DNA of 64,000 nucleotides from Homalodisca vitripennis (GCF_021130785.1 NC_060207.1:104159001-104223000), one strand, 5' to 3'. Counted from the stretch's first letter, positions 12,247-25,340 are shown. The notes: generated by a model not told the origin, from the sequence alone. A program made the numbers and translations.

Positions 12247-12396
12247 GTACTGGTAGAGATGCTACATGGTGGGTGTAGAACAGAATCTATCTCCAGCCAA
12301 GAGCGCCTATCGCTCATCAGTCTGCTGCACCTGTTCCGAGAGTTAGCAGCAGATCCTGCACTGTCAGCCTACTTAGCTACCAATGTCGACAAAGAG
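12247..12396 (+). CDS. Exon of CIP2A-like coiled-coil gene (first exon visible, 50 codons)
   Basis: This is the first recognisable exon of the only well-supported host gene. The acceptor is TTACAG before 12247 and the donor is GTAAAA after 12396, with phase 0 on both sides. The 50 residues are Leu-rich and amphipathic (SLISLLHLFRELAADP, YLATNVDKE), as in armadillo/HEAT-type helices. All eight exons join without a stop into 464 residues: about 140 helical residues, a Ser/Pro-rich linker, then about 270 residues of heptad-rich coiled coil. That order matches CIP2A, an inhibitor of the PP2A phosphatase and mitotic scaffold of about 900 residues in human, so roughly the C-terminal half would be visible. 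The gene identity is an inference from architecture; exon structure is much surer. Confidence 0.8.
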
Positions 12397-12949
12397 GTAA
12401 AAACATCTGCATTACTGTTTAGACAGACATGCAGAACGATGTTGAAAGATTATTTTTGTCCTGTTAGAAATAAACTTATTTGTTGAAACATTGTATCATT
12501 ACATTTTTCATAGGTAGTTATTGTTGAGAGAGATTTTGTTTAAAATATTGTTTGGATAGAATTTATTATGCTCAGTTAATACTTTACAACCACTTACATT
12601 TAAAACAAATAATAACTTTTAAAATTTAACCAGTTACTAAAATAATAATCTTCTTTTATGGGCGGTCTATTGCCATGCACTGAAGCCTTAAATGACCTAT
12701 TGTGCACTCAGAAGTGTATAATGAATCCGAACAGTTTATAATTATCTCAACAGATCCTCAAAACACTGAGGCCAATTTATTGATCAAATCCTTTTGCTAC
12801 AAAAATTATTTTAATTTTGCTATTAAATTATGGAAATGAATTCATCAACTTAGAGTGAGCATCTGAAATTTAAACTTACATGTTATGTGTTATTTTATAC
12901 AAATGATGTTGTAAAGTTGATATTAAACTTAAGGAATATGTATTGACAG
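12397..12949 (+). other. Intron
   Basis: GTAAAA donor and TTGACAG acceptor. No element was recognised in it. Confidence 0.75.
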
Positions 12950-13042
12950 GAGCTGAAGAAACTGCTTCTGCCTCTCATGTCGTTGAGTACACATGATGGG
13001 ATGCATCTGTTTCAACAATCTGTCACTACTCTGTATGTAGAG
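12950..13042 (+). CDS. Exon of CIP2A-like gene (31 codons)
   Basis: Acceptor TATTGACAG, donor GTACAG, phase 0 on both sides. It reads ELKKLLLPLMSLS...LYVE, an amphipathic helix pair consistent with continuation of the armadillo-like region from the previous exon. Confidence 0.85.
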
Positions 13043-14387
13043 GTACAGCATTCATTATACTCCTTTACCTGTAACAGTTCATTTTTGTACAATGTGCTAT
13101 ATAAAATTGTTAAATATAAATTGTTTAACAAGAGTTAATGCTTGAGCAGGCCATTAAACATGTTGGTAGTTTAAGCTTATACAGTCAAAATCTAGTGTTT
13201 GTTGAAAGGAAATACCTGAACTTTAAGATTTATAAATCATAACAATAATCTTGTTAATTAATTATTTAATTGAAAGTGATTATTTTTATAACTTAAATGT
13301 TTACCATTACTGAACATAATTCTGCTTTGTAATGATAGATATGAGTAAGTTACTATGTTGTTGATGGTTCTTTGGCAGATGTTTATGATCTCTTCAATAC
13401 CATTGAAAAAATTACAATTTTGTCTTTCTGAATGATAGTTTTAACACCTTTCTTGCTGGTGTATACTGAATGAAGACTTCTTACTGATCAAGCAATAGAC
13501 AATTTTCTACAAGACAAATTATTAGAAATTGGGGATTTACCATATTAGAAAATATGCTACTGTTTACAAATGAAAGCATTAAGAAATCTTCAATATATTG
13601 TGTTACTAGTTTGTATGAATGGTCAACATTTAAAATTGTTGATTCTGTTCATAGAAATTGATGATTAGTATTTATTATATTTTTACAAATTATTCGTCAT
13701 ATTTATCATTGTATTGTAAAGTTCTTACTTAATTAGTGTAAACCAAAGTAGTAGGTTTATATTGAAACTATTACTTACTATTTCATTAGCCATTTTAAAT
13801 TAATTAAATAACCATGTTAAGGCATTTATTTAGTTATTAGTGTATTTATTTTTGGATGAATTTTAATGGAATGACCCAAGTATGAATTTTGTAGTATTAT
13901 AGAATTTGGCAACATTTTGGTAATCTCATCAAAATCAGCTAATTTGCCATTGAATTATTTCATTACTGTAACAGGCATTTACAAATTTTTATATATTTCA
14001 AGTCCATTCTCAAAAATTTTGCTTTTGCTTGGAATATAATAAAAGTATAAAGAATTTTTCTTAAAATTTGTAGCATGTATTATAATTTTAGTGAGAATAA
14101 TAAAGTATCTGTTTATTTACTAACAGATATTTGTGAAATCTACATAATTAAGCCAAAAAGTCCCTAAAAATCAACAGTATTCTGTCTAAAATTAAATGAA
14201 TTATTTATTAAAGTTTACTGCCACTTTCAGGGTTAAATCATCTTTTTAAGAAAAGTTCTTTATTCTAGGCTATAGTATTTGTCCTTGACAACATATAAAC
14301 CCTACTTAACTCGAAAAAACTGCTTTACTTGAATGTATATATTTTAAAAGTAATCATTGTATTTCATTTTATAAAATTTCTTTGCAG
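13043..14387 (+). other. Intron
   Basis: Bounded by GTACAG and TTTGCAG. It is AT-rich, with no element or frame identified. Confidence 0.75.
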
Positions 14388-14566
14388 GTCCTTAGTTTTG
14401 TGTCCAAGCTCAGCATGGATGACAAGGAATGGTTATTTTTGTACTCGGACTTGTTGCACAAGAGACAGATTTTGCAAGCTCTAGCTATTGCTCTGTACTC
14501 TGGTCCTTACGAAGTTAAGGAACAAATTTTGTATCTAGCTGCTACTACAAGTTTTTCTAAAGACTG
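14388..14566 (+). CDS. Exon of CIP2A-like gene (59 codons plus 2 bases)
   Basis: Acceptor TTCTTTGCAG, donor GTAATT. It begins in phase 0 and ends two bases into a codon (TG), completed by the T at 20794 to give Cys. It contains LSMDDKEWLFLYSDLLHKRQ and ILQALAIALYSGP, helical repeat-like sequence. The phase match across a 6.2-kb intron supports the model. Confidence 0.88.
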
Positions 14567-14819
14567 GTAATTCTTTTTAAGTTCATTTTATTCTTCTTAA
14601 TTTATATAAATATATTTAATTTAAGTTGTTATAAAGTGGTTGAATTTGTTAACAAGTATATGACTTGCATGAAATATCACTCTCAGGAAAAAAAAACAAT
14701 GAAATTAATTTAAAGTCTAATTAAAAAAGTATTAAGGTAGTACTTTACCTTAAGGAGTTGGCATATTAAGGATCAAGCTCTCCCTTGACCATGCAGTCCT
14801 CTGGATATGCTGTTCGGCC

Positions 14820-16440
14820 TGATCGGTTATAATGAGAAGACAAGAAATAGATCAGGCAGTCCCCAGGTGTATGTGTACATAAATACAGCACTAAATTATA
14901 GAGAAGGTGGCTATGATAGTGCTGTGTGGAAGCTCTGATTCGGCTCATGTGTTTGCTTATGAAGACTCCGGCCACTGTGCAACATTTTTCTCCAGTCTCA
15001 CAAAAGTACAAAGTGTGAGCATTCAGAGACGATAAATTGACAAGATGAAAGAAAAGCTTTTTATACCACCATTGAGTGTGCCTAGCACTTCCAAGGCTTG
15101 CAATCATTATGTCTGCTCTGTCTACCACTCTTGTGTTGCCATTGTATTCTTGAATATATTTTGGTTTTAAAATAGGCTTATTAGTGTTGTAGTCAACTTT
15201 TCTTGCTCTTATAATCTCATCACTGTGTCCATTTGTTATCATGACTACCTGTCTTTTGTCAATTTATGTTACTAGCAGATTAGCCCTGCCATTGAACACA
15301 TCTCTTTCTCCAACATGTACCTTTTATTGAAACTGTGACATTGCCATTCTATCAGCCCTTACAGTCCCACAGGCATTTATTTTATTCAGATATAAGACAC
15401 TGAATGCTCTCTCTTCAGTAAATGCAATGCTCTTTATTAAAAAAAGAGCGAAGTGACAGTTGTGTCAGAGGAGCCCAAATCTTGTGTTTCCCAACATTTC
15501 ACTGTCTGAGGCACTATACACAATTGGGTCAACTACATGGCTTGTCTCACAGTCACAGAGAAAATAGGTTTTATATGCCAAATATGCACCGCTTTGAGAG
15601 AATTTATTGTTTGAAACCTAGCTGTCCCTTAAATAAAAAGTCATTTTCATCAATACACAAGTTTCTAAAGAGTTGAAAATTGTGGAAAAAAACTGTTGTG
15701 AAACGTCTCAATCACTATTTTTATTTTTGAAAGTCTTCCATGTAGAGTCAGTTGGATATTATCAGAAATGAAGCAGGTGCAATGTTAGTAGGTATCTGTT
15801 TTTTTACACATAGTTTTGGATTGTGTTTTGCTGTAAGCTGTCAGTGGACCAGTAGCTTTCAATAGCGATTTTATTGTTATGTACCATCAGTAAATTTATG
15901 AACATCACTGATTTAGCCTGTACTTCTCAGATAATGGAACAGACGAAGTAAGAATATCATATTGTCTATTGGTTTCAGCAATTATAAATTCTAATGTCTC
16001 GTCCAGTAACACTTAAAAAAAAAAACCATACAGCATGGATAATGATGAAAATGCGGATCTATCTACTATTCTATTATTGGCATTATCATATTGGTGATTT
16101 GTCAGCACAAAATAGAAATACAACCATGATTGAACTTCAACTGTTTTTTGCTTTGGTGTTTAGAAGCATGTTTCCATTTAGGCTAAAAAATATGGTTTTT
16201 TACAGCCTTATCTTTTTTAGGGAGTTTTTGTTCTCACCTCTTTGTTTTAGGCTTCTTGGGCCTGCCATTGCACCATTATCTATCTGCCTCAGAGTTATCT
16301 TCATTTCTTAAACTGTCTCAAAATTGCTTGACTCGCCAAGTCTTAATTGGTAAATTGGGTCTGCATGCCAATCGTCATCATCTTTAGAAAAATCACACTG
16401 TTGAATGCCTAAATCATAACTAGGTAAATCTAAAAACAAT
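14820..16440 (-). pseudogene. piggyBac-like transposase pseudogene
   Basis: On the minus strand, scattered frames spell a PGBD-type transposase. Near 15290-15350 there is CGTVRADR, like the conserved GT.R..R block. Just downstream come DKRQVVMITNGHSDE and, after some 35 residues, YNGNTRVVDRADIMIASLG, the counterpart of the 'Y N . . M G G V D . . D' motif that includes a catalytic Asp. The ORF 14766-15242 holds the C-terminal part, including the WWYKKLFFHLVNLSSLNAHTLY block. The N-terminal frames up to about 16440 are full of stops. No TTAA-flanked ends were found. It is dead. Confidence 0.75.
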
Positions 16441-17258
16441 AGATTAAATTTAGAGGTTAATGTTCACACTGATGATGGTTTAATACTGAAAAACATGGTT
16501 GAAAATAAATTATTTTATAAAAGGGTTTTAGTTGACCATTCATTACACTAAAAACAATAATATTACCTTATCGTTATTGCATAGTTACATAGTTTCTGCC
16601 ATCTGAAGCACAAATCAAAATGTAAAACACTGAACTCATGATTGCAAAATAAAAACAAACAGCAATGTTATGTTTTGAGAAACACGTTATAAAGACGCTC
16701 AACATGCCCTAGTAATTGTTCTTTAATTTGCCACTAAAGTGTAGTAGCAATCAAACAGCATTATTTAGGGTTAACTTAGTACAGAGAAACACACTAAATT
16801 CAATCATAATTAATTTTCCAGCTGTCAGACATGGCGTAACCAGGCAGCTATTTGTAAATGTTTTAACATAGGTGTGGAAGTTAATGACACGTACATAAAA
16901 ATTAATTTCCTTCCTAATTCATTGTTTTTTATTCTATTGTCATTTGTGTTTTGTAAATAATGGTGTAAACTTTCACAATTATTTTAGTATGGGTTGACAA
17001 AGTGAGTAAAAGAGCAATATTAAAAAAAAAATAAACCTTTAATTGTTTTAACTCTTCAAACTTTGTTTTCTTAGCTGTACATGGAGAAATACAAGATTTT
17101 AAGAATACAGTCTATATTCTTCTATCCTGAGCTTTTAAATTTCTTAAATTTTGTGAAGACTTAGTATATAAAAAAACTGACAAAGCTACTACATCTAACT
17201 TGTACGTATAAAAAGTAACTTTCATTAATTTGTTAAATAAATAATGATTTTATTTCAA

Positions 17259-17561
17259 TCACTGCTTTGCCTGACTGGTCTTCAAACTACCAATGTCAAT
17301 GTATCTATGTTCCTCAAATATTCCTGTCATCAATACCAAATCGTTATTACAAATTGGGTCTGTGTCAGGGTTTCCAATGATACCCCTGTTACATCCATTA
17401 ATATCTGGGCCTATGGCAATAAATAGGATGTGGAAATATGAATTTTTTCCATTGATTATTACTGAGTCAGAGATGCTTGGAGACTTCTCTGTGAACGTAC
17501 TTGCTTCCAAGTGTAGTTGTAGTGAGAGAAGATAGGGTTCGAAGATTGGGGTTTCATACAT
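17259..17561 (-). other. Unassigned 100-codon open frame (both strands open)
   Basis: The minus strand is open for 100 codons and the + strand for 80 codons (17293-17535) over the same DNA, in a stretch less AT-rich than its surroundings. The minus product contains NGCNRGIIGNPDTDPICNND, which is not low-complexity. No family was recognised. It lies in an intron and may belong to an unrecognised mobile element. Confidence 0.3.
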
Positions 17562-17775
17562 TTACTCACAATCTCCTCAAGAAAGTTGAGTTATATTTTA
17601 ATATGAAAGTGAGGTTACCCAGTGATGACTTTGTTAAAAGTCACCCCTTTTCGTTCCTAATGCAATGAATTAACTAAAAGTATGGCAATAAGAAATGCTC
17701 CCAATGATCATCACTAACTCATAGACGCTGTGTAATGTCGTCACCCAATTAAATATACTCATTGATTTCTTTGTA

Positions 17776-17943
17776 GGAGACCAAGATGTATGGAGTACAG
17801 GAAATGGGCCAAACAGAGCCGAGCGCTGGCGGTTACATCACACTAGACCCGGTTACCCCCACTGCACTGTTCCTATCACTGTACGGACTAACATCATATT
17901 TGCCATTTCCAATAATAATATCAGTTTCAGTCCACTTGTAGAT
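17776..17943 (+). other. Possible alternative exon or unknown repeat
   Basis: A good 3' splice site (TTTCTTTGTAG) at 17765-17775 precedes a locally GC-rich stretch. It is open for 55 codons in one frame, with TEPSAGGYITLDPVTPTA in the middle and a stop at the end. In the frame demanded by the donor at 14566 it would add about 25 residues and then stop. No downstream donor is convincing. Confidence 0.2.
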
Positions 17944-19266
17944 GTGGTTAATACACTATGCGTTATTTATTATTATTATTATTAGTTTATTATTAAATTT
18001 TTTTGGTGGCATTGTGCTAATGAGACGTTTTAGTAATGTTTACATTTAATGTGCAATGTGTTTCTGGCCATGAGCCGAGGTTTTGACTGGACTTATAATC
18101 TAACAGTAACCATTTATTAGAACGTTTTACTCAATTTACTAATTTTAACTTGTTTCAATAGAGTAAACTCATTTATTTGAACTGTTTTTCCTTCAGGATT
18201 TATTTTCACCTATAATTTTATTGCTTTTTATACAAACTATGTAAATACCATTATGCCTGGAACCCCTTGCACTGTAACCGGATATAAAAGCCATGTAAAA
18301 ATAACATTTCAGTGAAGTTATATGTTATTTAATTTTTTCCCAAATACGCCGACTTGAAGAAAATTTGGGTTGGTATATGCTATAGAAAAGACTCCTTCAA
18401 TGTAAGCACATCTCGTGTATGGTCACTTACATTTTGTAGTCAGATTTTATCCTAAATTTAAAGGCAGACTTGATAGGAGAGCTACAAAAAAAATGTTTAA
18501 ATCTAATGCTATTATTTAAAAAATTTAACCACTTTTGGGTGAATGTTCACTTAGTGAGAGGAACAACAGAAACAAAAAAGAAAAAATAGTTTAAAATGTT
18601 TTTACAAGTACTAAAGAAATAAAACTTACAGATAAAGTTGAAAAACTGAAAAATGACAGACAAAAATTAAAAGGAAAATTTGTGTCCACTCAAATCCAAA
18701 TCCTTTTAAACTAAAATAAGAAAGTATACGTTTGGAGTACTTGTAAATGCATTTACAATAAAATACCTAGGTAAGCGGTGTTATGTTTACCTAAGAAATG
18801 AAATAAAAATACTGCTTCCTGAAAAACTGGGCTTCTAAAATTCACCTGAAAATTTGTGTCCTAGATCAAGTACTAGAGATGAATTAGGCTACTATTATTA
18901 CAAAAGTTCATAGCTAACGTGGAAAAAAAAATGTTGGATTAAGAAATCATCCAATCAAAAAGATTCAAAATAAATTCAAACCTTTTCTCCTTAAGAATAG
19001 ATTTATTTGTTTGAAGAAGAATCGCAATGAGTTTGAATTCTATAACAATCTTGAAGTTGAAAGAAGAAAGATTTAGAAAATTTAAAAAATTAAGAAAGTT
19101 ATAAACTAGCAAAATAGCTGGAAGATTATCAGCTTAATTTGAAGCCAAAGTGCAAAATATACCAAATCCCACGTTTTTAAAGCATAGTTAAGCTATTCTC
19201 TGGGTATTTCTATAAAGAAAACTCCTGTTTTGAGAAAACATCTGTAGTTGTGTTATTATATATAAA

Positions 19267-19312
19267 CGAGTTTGTTTTCTAAGAGAATCGAGTTTGTTTT
19301 CTAAGAGAATCG
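19267..19312. repeat. 22-bp tandem duplication
   Basis: The unit CGAGTTTGTTTTCTAAGAGA plus two bases is repeated twice without mismatch. Confidence 0.9.
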
Positions 19313-20793
19313 CTATATAATTAGCCACTGAAATTGAAACAAAGAATTAACTTATATTTATTGTGAATATCATTGGGAACATTATCTGAAGCTTTGAACA
19401 AATATAAGTAAACGGTTATCATATTTCAAGACATTATTAAATCAAAATAACAAATGATGCAGACTGAAGACAATGTGATAGTGGGAAAATGTATTGAAAT
19501 GATCATTTTTATTTCTATTATAAGCTTAAGTTAAGGTTTTCTATAATATAACGTATTACATTTTAGCCATAGTTTTATTATTAGATTATAAATATACAGA
19601 ATATTTAATACAATCGCCTTTAAAATGCATACCACTTGATAACAGCGTGGAACAAGGTTTCGTGCAATGCAATATAGCGTCCGACTGGTCTATAGTGATA
19701 TCATTGTACCGATCATTGGGCACGGAGGGAAGGGAGTCTAGCCCGCCTTCTCTACTTTATACATCATGGTTAGAGACCACTTCCTGATATGCATTGCAAA
19801 ACAGTGTGGAAAGCGTATTCATCTTAATGGCCATTGTTAATATGAATTTCAGAGAATTCTCATCCTCAAGGCAAAGTAACGGATAATGCCATTGTCAAAG
19901 CTACAGTTTTTTTAAGGTGGAAACAGGAAAAAAAGCTAGAATTTATTGTTAATTAAAAAAAAACTAATGAATAAATAAAACCTATCCTCATCATATAGGC
20001 ATAATACCATAGTGCTAGAGAGTAAACAGTTGATTAAATATTAATTATAGTTGATAAGTTCAAAATATTTCATAAAAAGTTAACAAAATAAATGCATCAT
20101 GATCAAAATTGAATATCTAAATTGAATAATGGACTTTTTTTATGGAACCAGCAAGAACAATTGGATAACAGTTTAACTAAATATACCATATGTTGTTAAA
20201 CTTTCTTCTCTCACGTCTGTTCTGAGTAAGTAAATTTTCTTGTTACTTTAACCTATATGTGTCTAGTCTTATTAGTCTTTTATACAGGCATCTTGTCAAG
20301 ACAGTCATAAGCCCTCTCTTGGCATTTCATGCTCTGTATTTTCTTTTGAGAATGCTTGACTAAAGCACTGGATTGCCATCCAATTGTTTCCATTTCTCAA
20401 TACATAAGATTCTTCTAGACTGTTACCTAACTGATTATGTGTTCTTCGTAATCATTCCCACTCTTAATTAGAGACATTCCATCTTTTGTTCATATGTATA
20501 GTTAATTGTGACTTATTATGTACTTATACTGTGTGCTCTATCTTATGTTATTACTTGCTAGTTCCTGTTCAATTGTCTTTATCTTTTCCAGAAATTGTAT
20601 TTTTATTGTTGTTGGAAACTAAATTTGTACTCAATAATTGAGTTCAATCATTCTTAAAATATAAATATATCATTGCAATAAACCTTGGTTAAAGGTTTGC
20701 ATTTAGTTAATAAAACAAATGGTTACACATTTTATCTATATTGTAATACAAGTATAAAGATATGTAGTTATTTATTATATTTTATGTTTCCAG

Positions 20794-20998
20794 TTTAACC
20801 ATGCTGTCAAGGTGCCTGACAGACCTGAATCAGCTGTTCCAATCACCTCCTACTACAGCGAACTCCTTTCCAGAGAAAGATGTTTCATTTTCTTTTTCAC
20901 AGTCTCACCCAGAGTTTTCTTCTTCCTTCACGAAATCACAAAGAAATGGGTTAGACAGTTTGATAGAAAAGTTAGACGACCTCTATAAGAAGAACAAG
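20794..20998 (+). CDS. Exon of CIP2A-like gene (linker region)
   Basis: Acceptor TATGTTTCCAG and donor GTAGAG. The first base completes the split codon from 14566. About 68 codons follow: CLTDLNQLFQSPP, a Ser/Phe/Pro-rich linker, then NGLDSLIEKLDDLYKKNK, where the coiled coil starts. It ends in phase 0, matching the exon at 22261. Confidence 0.9.
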
Positions 20999-22260
20999 GT
21001 AGAGTTAGACAAATTAAGCAGAGTTTATTTCAATACAAAATATTTTTATAAGGAATTCATAACACTTTAATGTTTTATTTGATAAACTTGTTTCATGTAT
21101 TCTATGCAATTTTCACTAGGGAAAGTAGTCAAGTCATAAACATTCATAGCAATTTTCAGCATCTTCATCTGCTTGGTATTCTTAAACTAAAAACTGGCTT
21201 CAAAGCTTCTTGAATAGAAGGAGTCAGCCAGTGGAATTAAGGCATGTAGAAAATGGAGTAATGCGGGAAGTAAAATCCAATCTCCTACCTTTGACTCGAA
21301 GAGTACCTCAAGGAACCGTCATGGGTCCTGCACTTTTCATTCTTTTTATAAATAACTTACCTAAACAAAAAAGTGAAGATGGTCTCCTTTTGATGTTTGC
21401 AGACAATATGACCTTAATACTTAAAGAACTGACAAGTGAGATTTTGGCTGTGAAATCCTTTATAAGTCTTAACATGGCTATAATAAGTGCCACAATAATT
21501 ATCTAACAGTTAATACAGTACAACCAAAATATCTCAATAGCTTTTTCAAGAAATTTGGATTATGTTCTACACCTACCAAACGTTGAAATATGTGATGAAG
21601 CTATGTTTCTAGGCATTACTTTAGACAAGAACCTAACTTGGACACATTACATATATAATTTTTGCATAAAACTTAGTGTCTTTGCAATAAGATGAATTAA
21701 AGAGACTAAATATGACGAAACAACTATTACTGCCTACCGTACAATGTTCGAATCACATATCAGGTATGGGATAATTGTCTGGTGTGGAACATCTGTAACT
21801 AACCTATAAAGAGTCCTTTTAGACTTGAAGAGCATGAAAAGGGCATTCTAAAGTCTGAAAGGGCTGCACATTGTTAGATTCTTTTTAAGAAGAAAACATG
21901 ATACATTGGCAGGAAACTGCACAATAAACTACCTGCTGAACTATGGTCCAAGGAAGTAAAGGACCTCAAGTCTGCATAGCATAAATGGCTCAGCAACAGG
22001 CCCCTATACTGTACAGAAGAATTTTACAATGCAAATTCAGAATCTTTTTAACTTAAATCCTGTAAATACTATTGACGCTAGTACTGTTTTCTAAGAATAC
22101 ATTAATAAAGTCTATAGCCTGTTGTCTTTATGTGCTTGTAATAAATTGGGCAGTTACAATTATTTTTTTATTCAGTAAATTGTGAATTTGTGCAACTTTA
22201 TTTAATATTATAAGTAAGCTGTCAATTGTTTTTGGATCCTTCAACTGATGTTGATGTCAG
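20999..22260 (+). other. Intron with a LINE fragment
   Basis: Donor GTAGAG, acceptor TTGATGTCAG. Most of it (21190-22100) is the LINE reverse-transcriptase fragment listed separately. Confidence 0.75.
21190..22100 (+). pseudogene. LINE reverse transcriptase fragment
   Basis: Begins inside the palm domain. RVPQGTVMGPALFILFINNLP is followed by LMFADN in place of YADD. The downstream part (about 21500-22050) continues, with stops, through the thumb and C-terminal region. A TTAATAAAGTC motif near 22103-22113 may mark the 3' end. It is 5'-truncated, broken by frameshifts, and in sense orientation within the host intron. Confidence 0.75.
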
Positions 22261-22548
22261 TTAGAGAATGCGGCGGTAGCAGGGATCGTAGAGCTGTACC
22301 AATACAAGCTGGCGGATACACGCCGAACAGAACAAGGCCTACAGGCCAGCCTGGCGGCAGCAGACCGTCACCACACCCAGCTGTCCCACCACGTGGCCCA
22401 TCTAAATGCTGAAACCGCCAGACTGCACCAGCTTCTATATTCAAGTCAGCAGGCACAACAAGGCTTCCAGTTGGAACTGTCAGAGCTGCGGCAACAGCTG
22501 GTAGCTGCGCAGGAATCAGCTACCACTTCTCACATCAAATTCAAACAG
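22261..22548 (+). CDS. Exon of CIP2A-like gene (coiled coil, 96 codons)
   Basis: Acceptor GATGTCAG, donor GTAGAG, phase 0 on both sides. It encodes a strongly helical run starting LENAAVAGIVELYQYKLAD, continuing with LHQLLYSSQQAQQGFQLELS and LRQQLVAAQESA. Heptads of Leu/Ala with many Gln and Glu indicate a parallel coiled coil. GC content is clearly higher than in the flanking introns. Confidence 0.92.
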
Positions 22549-23050
22549 GTAGAGTGATTTATACTGAAATATATTACAGGAACAAAATCATTCTATACTC
22601 CAAGTAACTTAAATTTTTGTACAATTTATAGTTTGTATAACTGAACTCCAATACAGCCAATTAGTTTTTTTTTAATTGTAGCACAAACACATATAATGTT
22701 TGCAAGATTTCTGGCCAAACAGGTAACTCTCCAATAAATGTGGCATAAATCCATGAGGACGTTTTATCTTAGCATCACCCATAAACTCATCATCAAAAAC
22801 ATTGTGTATTATAGAGATAACCTCTGAAGCAGAATGGCCAAGTTTCAGACAAAACTTAGTGCTAACTTTTTGCTAAAAATGTTCAATCATAATGAAATGT
22901 GACACAAAGTAATAACACACAAAAGTGCACCATTAGTTTGTTGTAAAAATACATTTTTGTTTTGAAAAATTTTTCAGCTATTTCTACTGGACTAAAATAG
23001 TTAATTTTTCTTTTTGGAATAATTTAAATGATTACTGTTTTGTTTGACAG
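22549..23050 (+). other. Intron
   Basis: Donor GTAGAG, acceptor TTTGACAG. No element was recognised. Confidence 0.8.
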
Positions 23051-23300
23051 TTGAAACAAGACGTTCATTCGAAAAGTATGATAATAAAGGACCAGAATGA
23101 TGAAATCGTTAGGCTGAAACAAACAGTTGAAGAGCATTCAAAGAGATGTGAGGAATTAAAACAGAGAACGACAAGCCTAATGGAGGAACGAGAGGAACAA
23201 AACATAGTGATACAAAAACTTGAACAAAAAACTGTGAACTTGGAAGAGAATGTTCAAGAACAGAAGAAGTGTATACAGAATTTAGAAACTGTAAAAACAG
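23051..23300 (+). CDS. Exon of CIP2A-like gene (coiled coil)
   Basis: Acceptor TTTGACAG, donor GTAAAT. It contains 83 codons plus one base (G), completed by AT at 25341 to Asp. The sequence is continuous coiled coil: DEIVRLKQTVEEHSKRCEEL, then EREEQNIVIQKLEQKTVNLE and ENVQEQKKCIQNLE. Rich in Glu, Lys and Gln with Leu/Val/Ile at heptad positions. Confidence 0.92.
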
Positions 23301-25340
23301 GTAAATCTCTTCATTTGATAATAAAATTAATAAATTGGGAATTTAACATTGGTTGCTGAACTGTACATGTAATTAAGTAAACCTAAACATTAACAGTTTA
23401 TACTAAAATTTGTAAGTTAGCCAGTAAATTTATATCCATGATTTTCAATTTCTTGAGAATATCTGTGTAGTTTTGCAGTGATGTAGAATTATGGATACTC
23501 ATTGGTATTGATACCATTCTATATGAATTTCATTCCCTTAAGTTTCAGATAATAAATGGATAAAAATCTGTATGAAATATAAACTTTAAATCATTAGTTT
23601 TAATAGTTAAACCTATATTTAACAATTCATTAGTATTGGACACAAAAATCTAAATTTTGGAAGTGAAACATTTTGTTATATAACTGTTATAACTAGTATT
23701 TGAGACTAGTTATTATTTAGCGTATGCAGTTTTAAACTTCGACATTATGTTACAAGCGGAGTCTCAGATGCGCAGCTGTTGCCTGTGTGCCCTGTTAACA
23801 TTTTCATGAAAAAAAGTTTTACATTTTTTATTCAGTTTTAATCAAAATATGTAAACACTAGTTACAGTTTTTGAAACTACGTCTTGACTCAAACATGTAA
23901 TCTTCATACTTACTAGTTGTACTATTCTTTACAAGTTTGTTGAAACAGTTTCACTACATGTAATATACCAGTAAAGTTGTATATTAGTGTTAAAACTGTT
24001 ATTATATTTATATTACAATTTATATGGAGGCAACTTCGCACTTCTCTTTCTATTAATGCTAGTAAAATACATAAATAAAGAACCAAAAGTTTTTTACACT
24101 GCCAGCTCTAACACAGTAGTGTTAGCTAACGGTGTACTACAAGTCTTAACCACAGAAAATATCAGTACCACTTACAATCATGCTTAATGAGACGGTCTCA
24201 CCATGAAACTAAAATACACAGTTGCTCTTTTACCTGCTAAATAACAGCACTGAACACTCTTCCTAATCTTATCTATCATGTTTCTGGTTAGCATGACTAC
24301 ATAGAATAGTACTTGTTCTATTGTAGTCGGCTTATGATTGTTTCTGTTTTGACAATTACGAGAAGAACATTCACAGCCGTAGAAGATATAGTGTAAAATG
24401 GCATATTTCTATTGTAATGGAAGTTAAATAATGTTCATCTAGACCATTGTAAATAATACTGTTTCTCAAACTAAAAGGTTTAATAAAATACTTTTTGAAT
24501 GAAAGACATTATTTATATATGTCACTATTTTTAGACACCAAATTTCATTAGAATTAGGCTATCCATATTTTTGGTTTTGTGGTAGTCTTGTGTGGTGCAC
24601 TTGCGTATGTATTGAATCGGAAGAGATATAAGTCAAAGTTCATTTTACATAACTGGTTTATTTAACATTATAAGGAAAACAATAGCGTGGAATAATTATG
24701 TAAAAAGTTAATAAGTTTTTATATTTTTAGTAAGATGTGTTTGTTTGTTTACACTGAGCCAACATAAATGAATAATAGTAGAATCTTTTTACATCAGGTT
24801 GAGACACTATAGTTTATGTAATTTTTGTCTCATGTTGTTAAACATCCAATGGATTTCAAAACTGACTAAATTTTTTTTTCTTCGTTAAAATGTGTCTTAT
24901 TGTGGAATTTAAAAAAATCTAAAAATTAAAACATAAAAAAAAACATGAGTCCACCAACTGCACCTGCATGTCAGATTTTATAACAATTGGTCCGTTGATT
25001 ATGCCTGGTTTGGTTAGCTTGATGCTTTATTTACATAGTATGAAAGTACAATTTTTGGAAACACTTATTGTGACTCAGGTGGTCCCAAAACCATTATTTC
25101 CATTACAAATCAAAATTATATATCTGGGTGGTCAGTTGGTCAGATTATTTCCCCTCTACAATATATTAAAAAGAAAGTAACTTATAATAAAATAAAAAAT
25201 AAAATAAAATTGAAATTTTATAATAATATTTTTTTTATACCAACAGATCTCAACTGTTTTATTTTTTATATGTGTTTATTGTTATAACTTAATTGGAAAA
25301 TTATGCATTTCAATAATAATAAATTATTCATGCGTTTCAG
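23301..25340 (+). other. 2.0-kb intron
   Basis: Bounded by GTAAAT and TGCGTTTCAG. Short frames at 23987-24187 and 24968-25180 have no recognisable content. No element ends were found. Confidence 0.75.

Larger units (their letters stand above)
14567..20793 (+). other. 6.2-kb intron containing a piggyBac relic
   Basis: The donor is GTAATT after 14566 and the acceptor is TTTCCAG before 20794. Inside are a decayed piggyBac-like transposase (14820-16440), a two-strand open stretch at 17259-17561, a GC-rich possible exon at 17776-17943 and a 22-bp tandem duplication at 19267. The rest (16450-17240, 17950-19260, 19320-20790) shows nothing I can assign. Confidence 0.7.

Noticed and set aside
22241..22456. 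Minus-strand 71-codon frame
   Set aside because: It is the complement of the coiled-coil exon 22261-22548, which has proper splice sites and phase.
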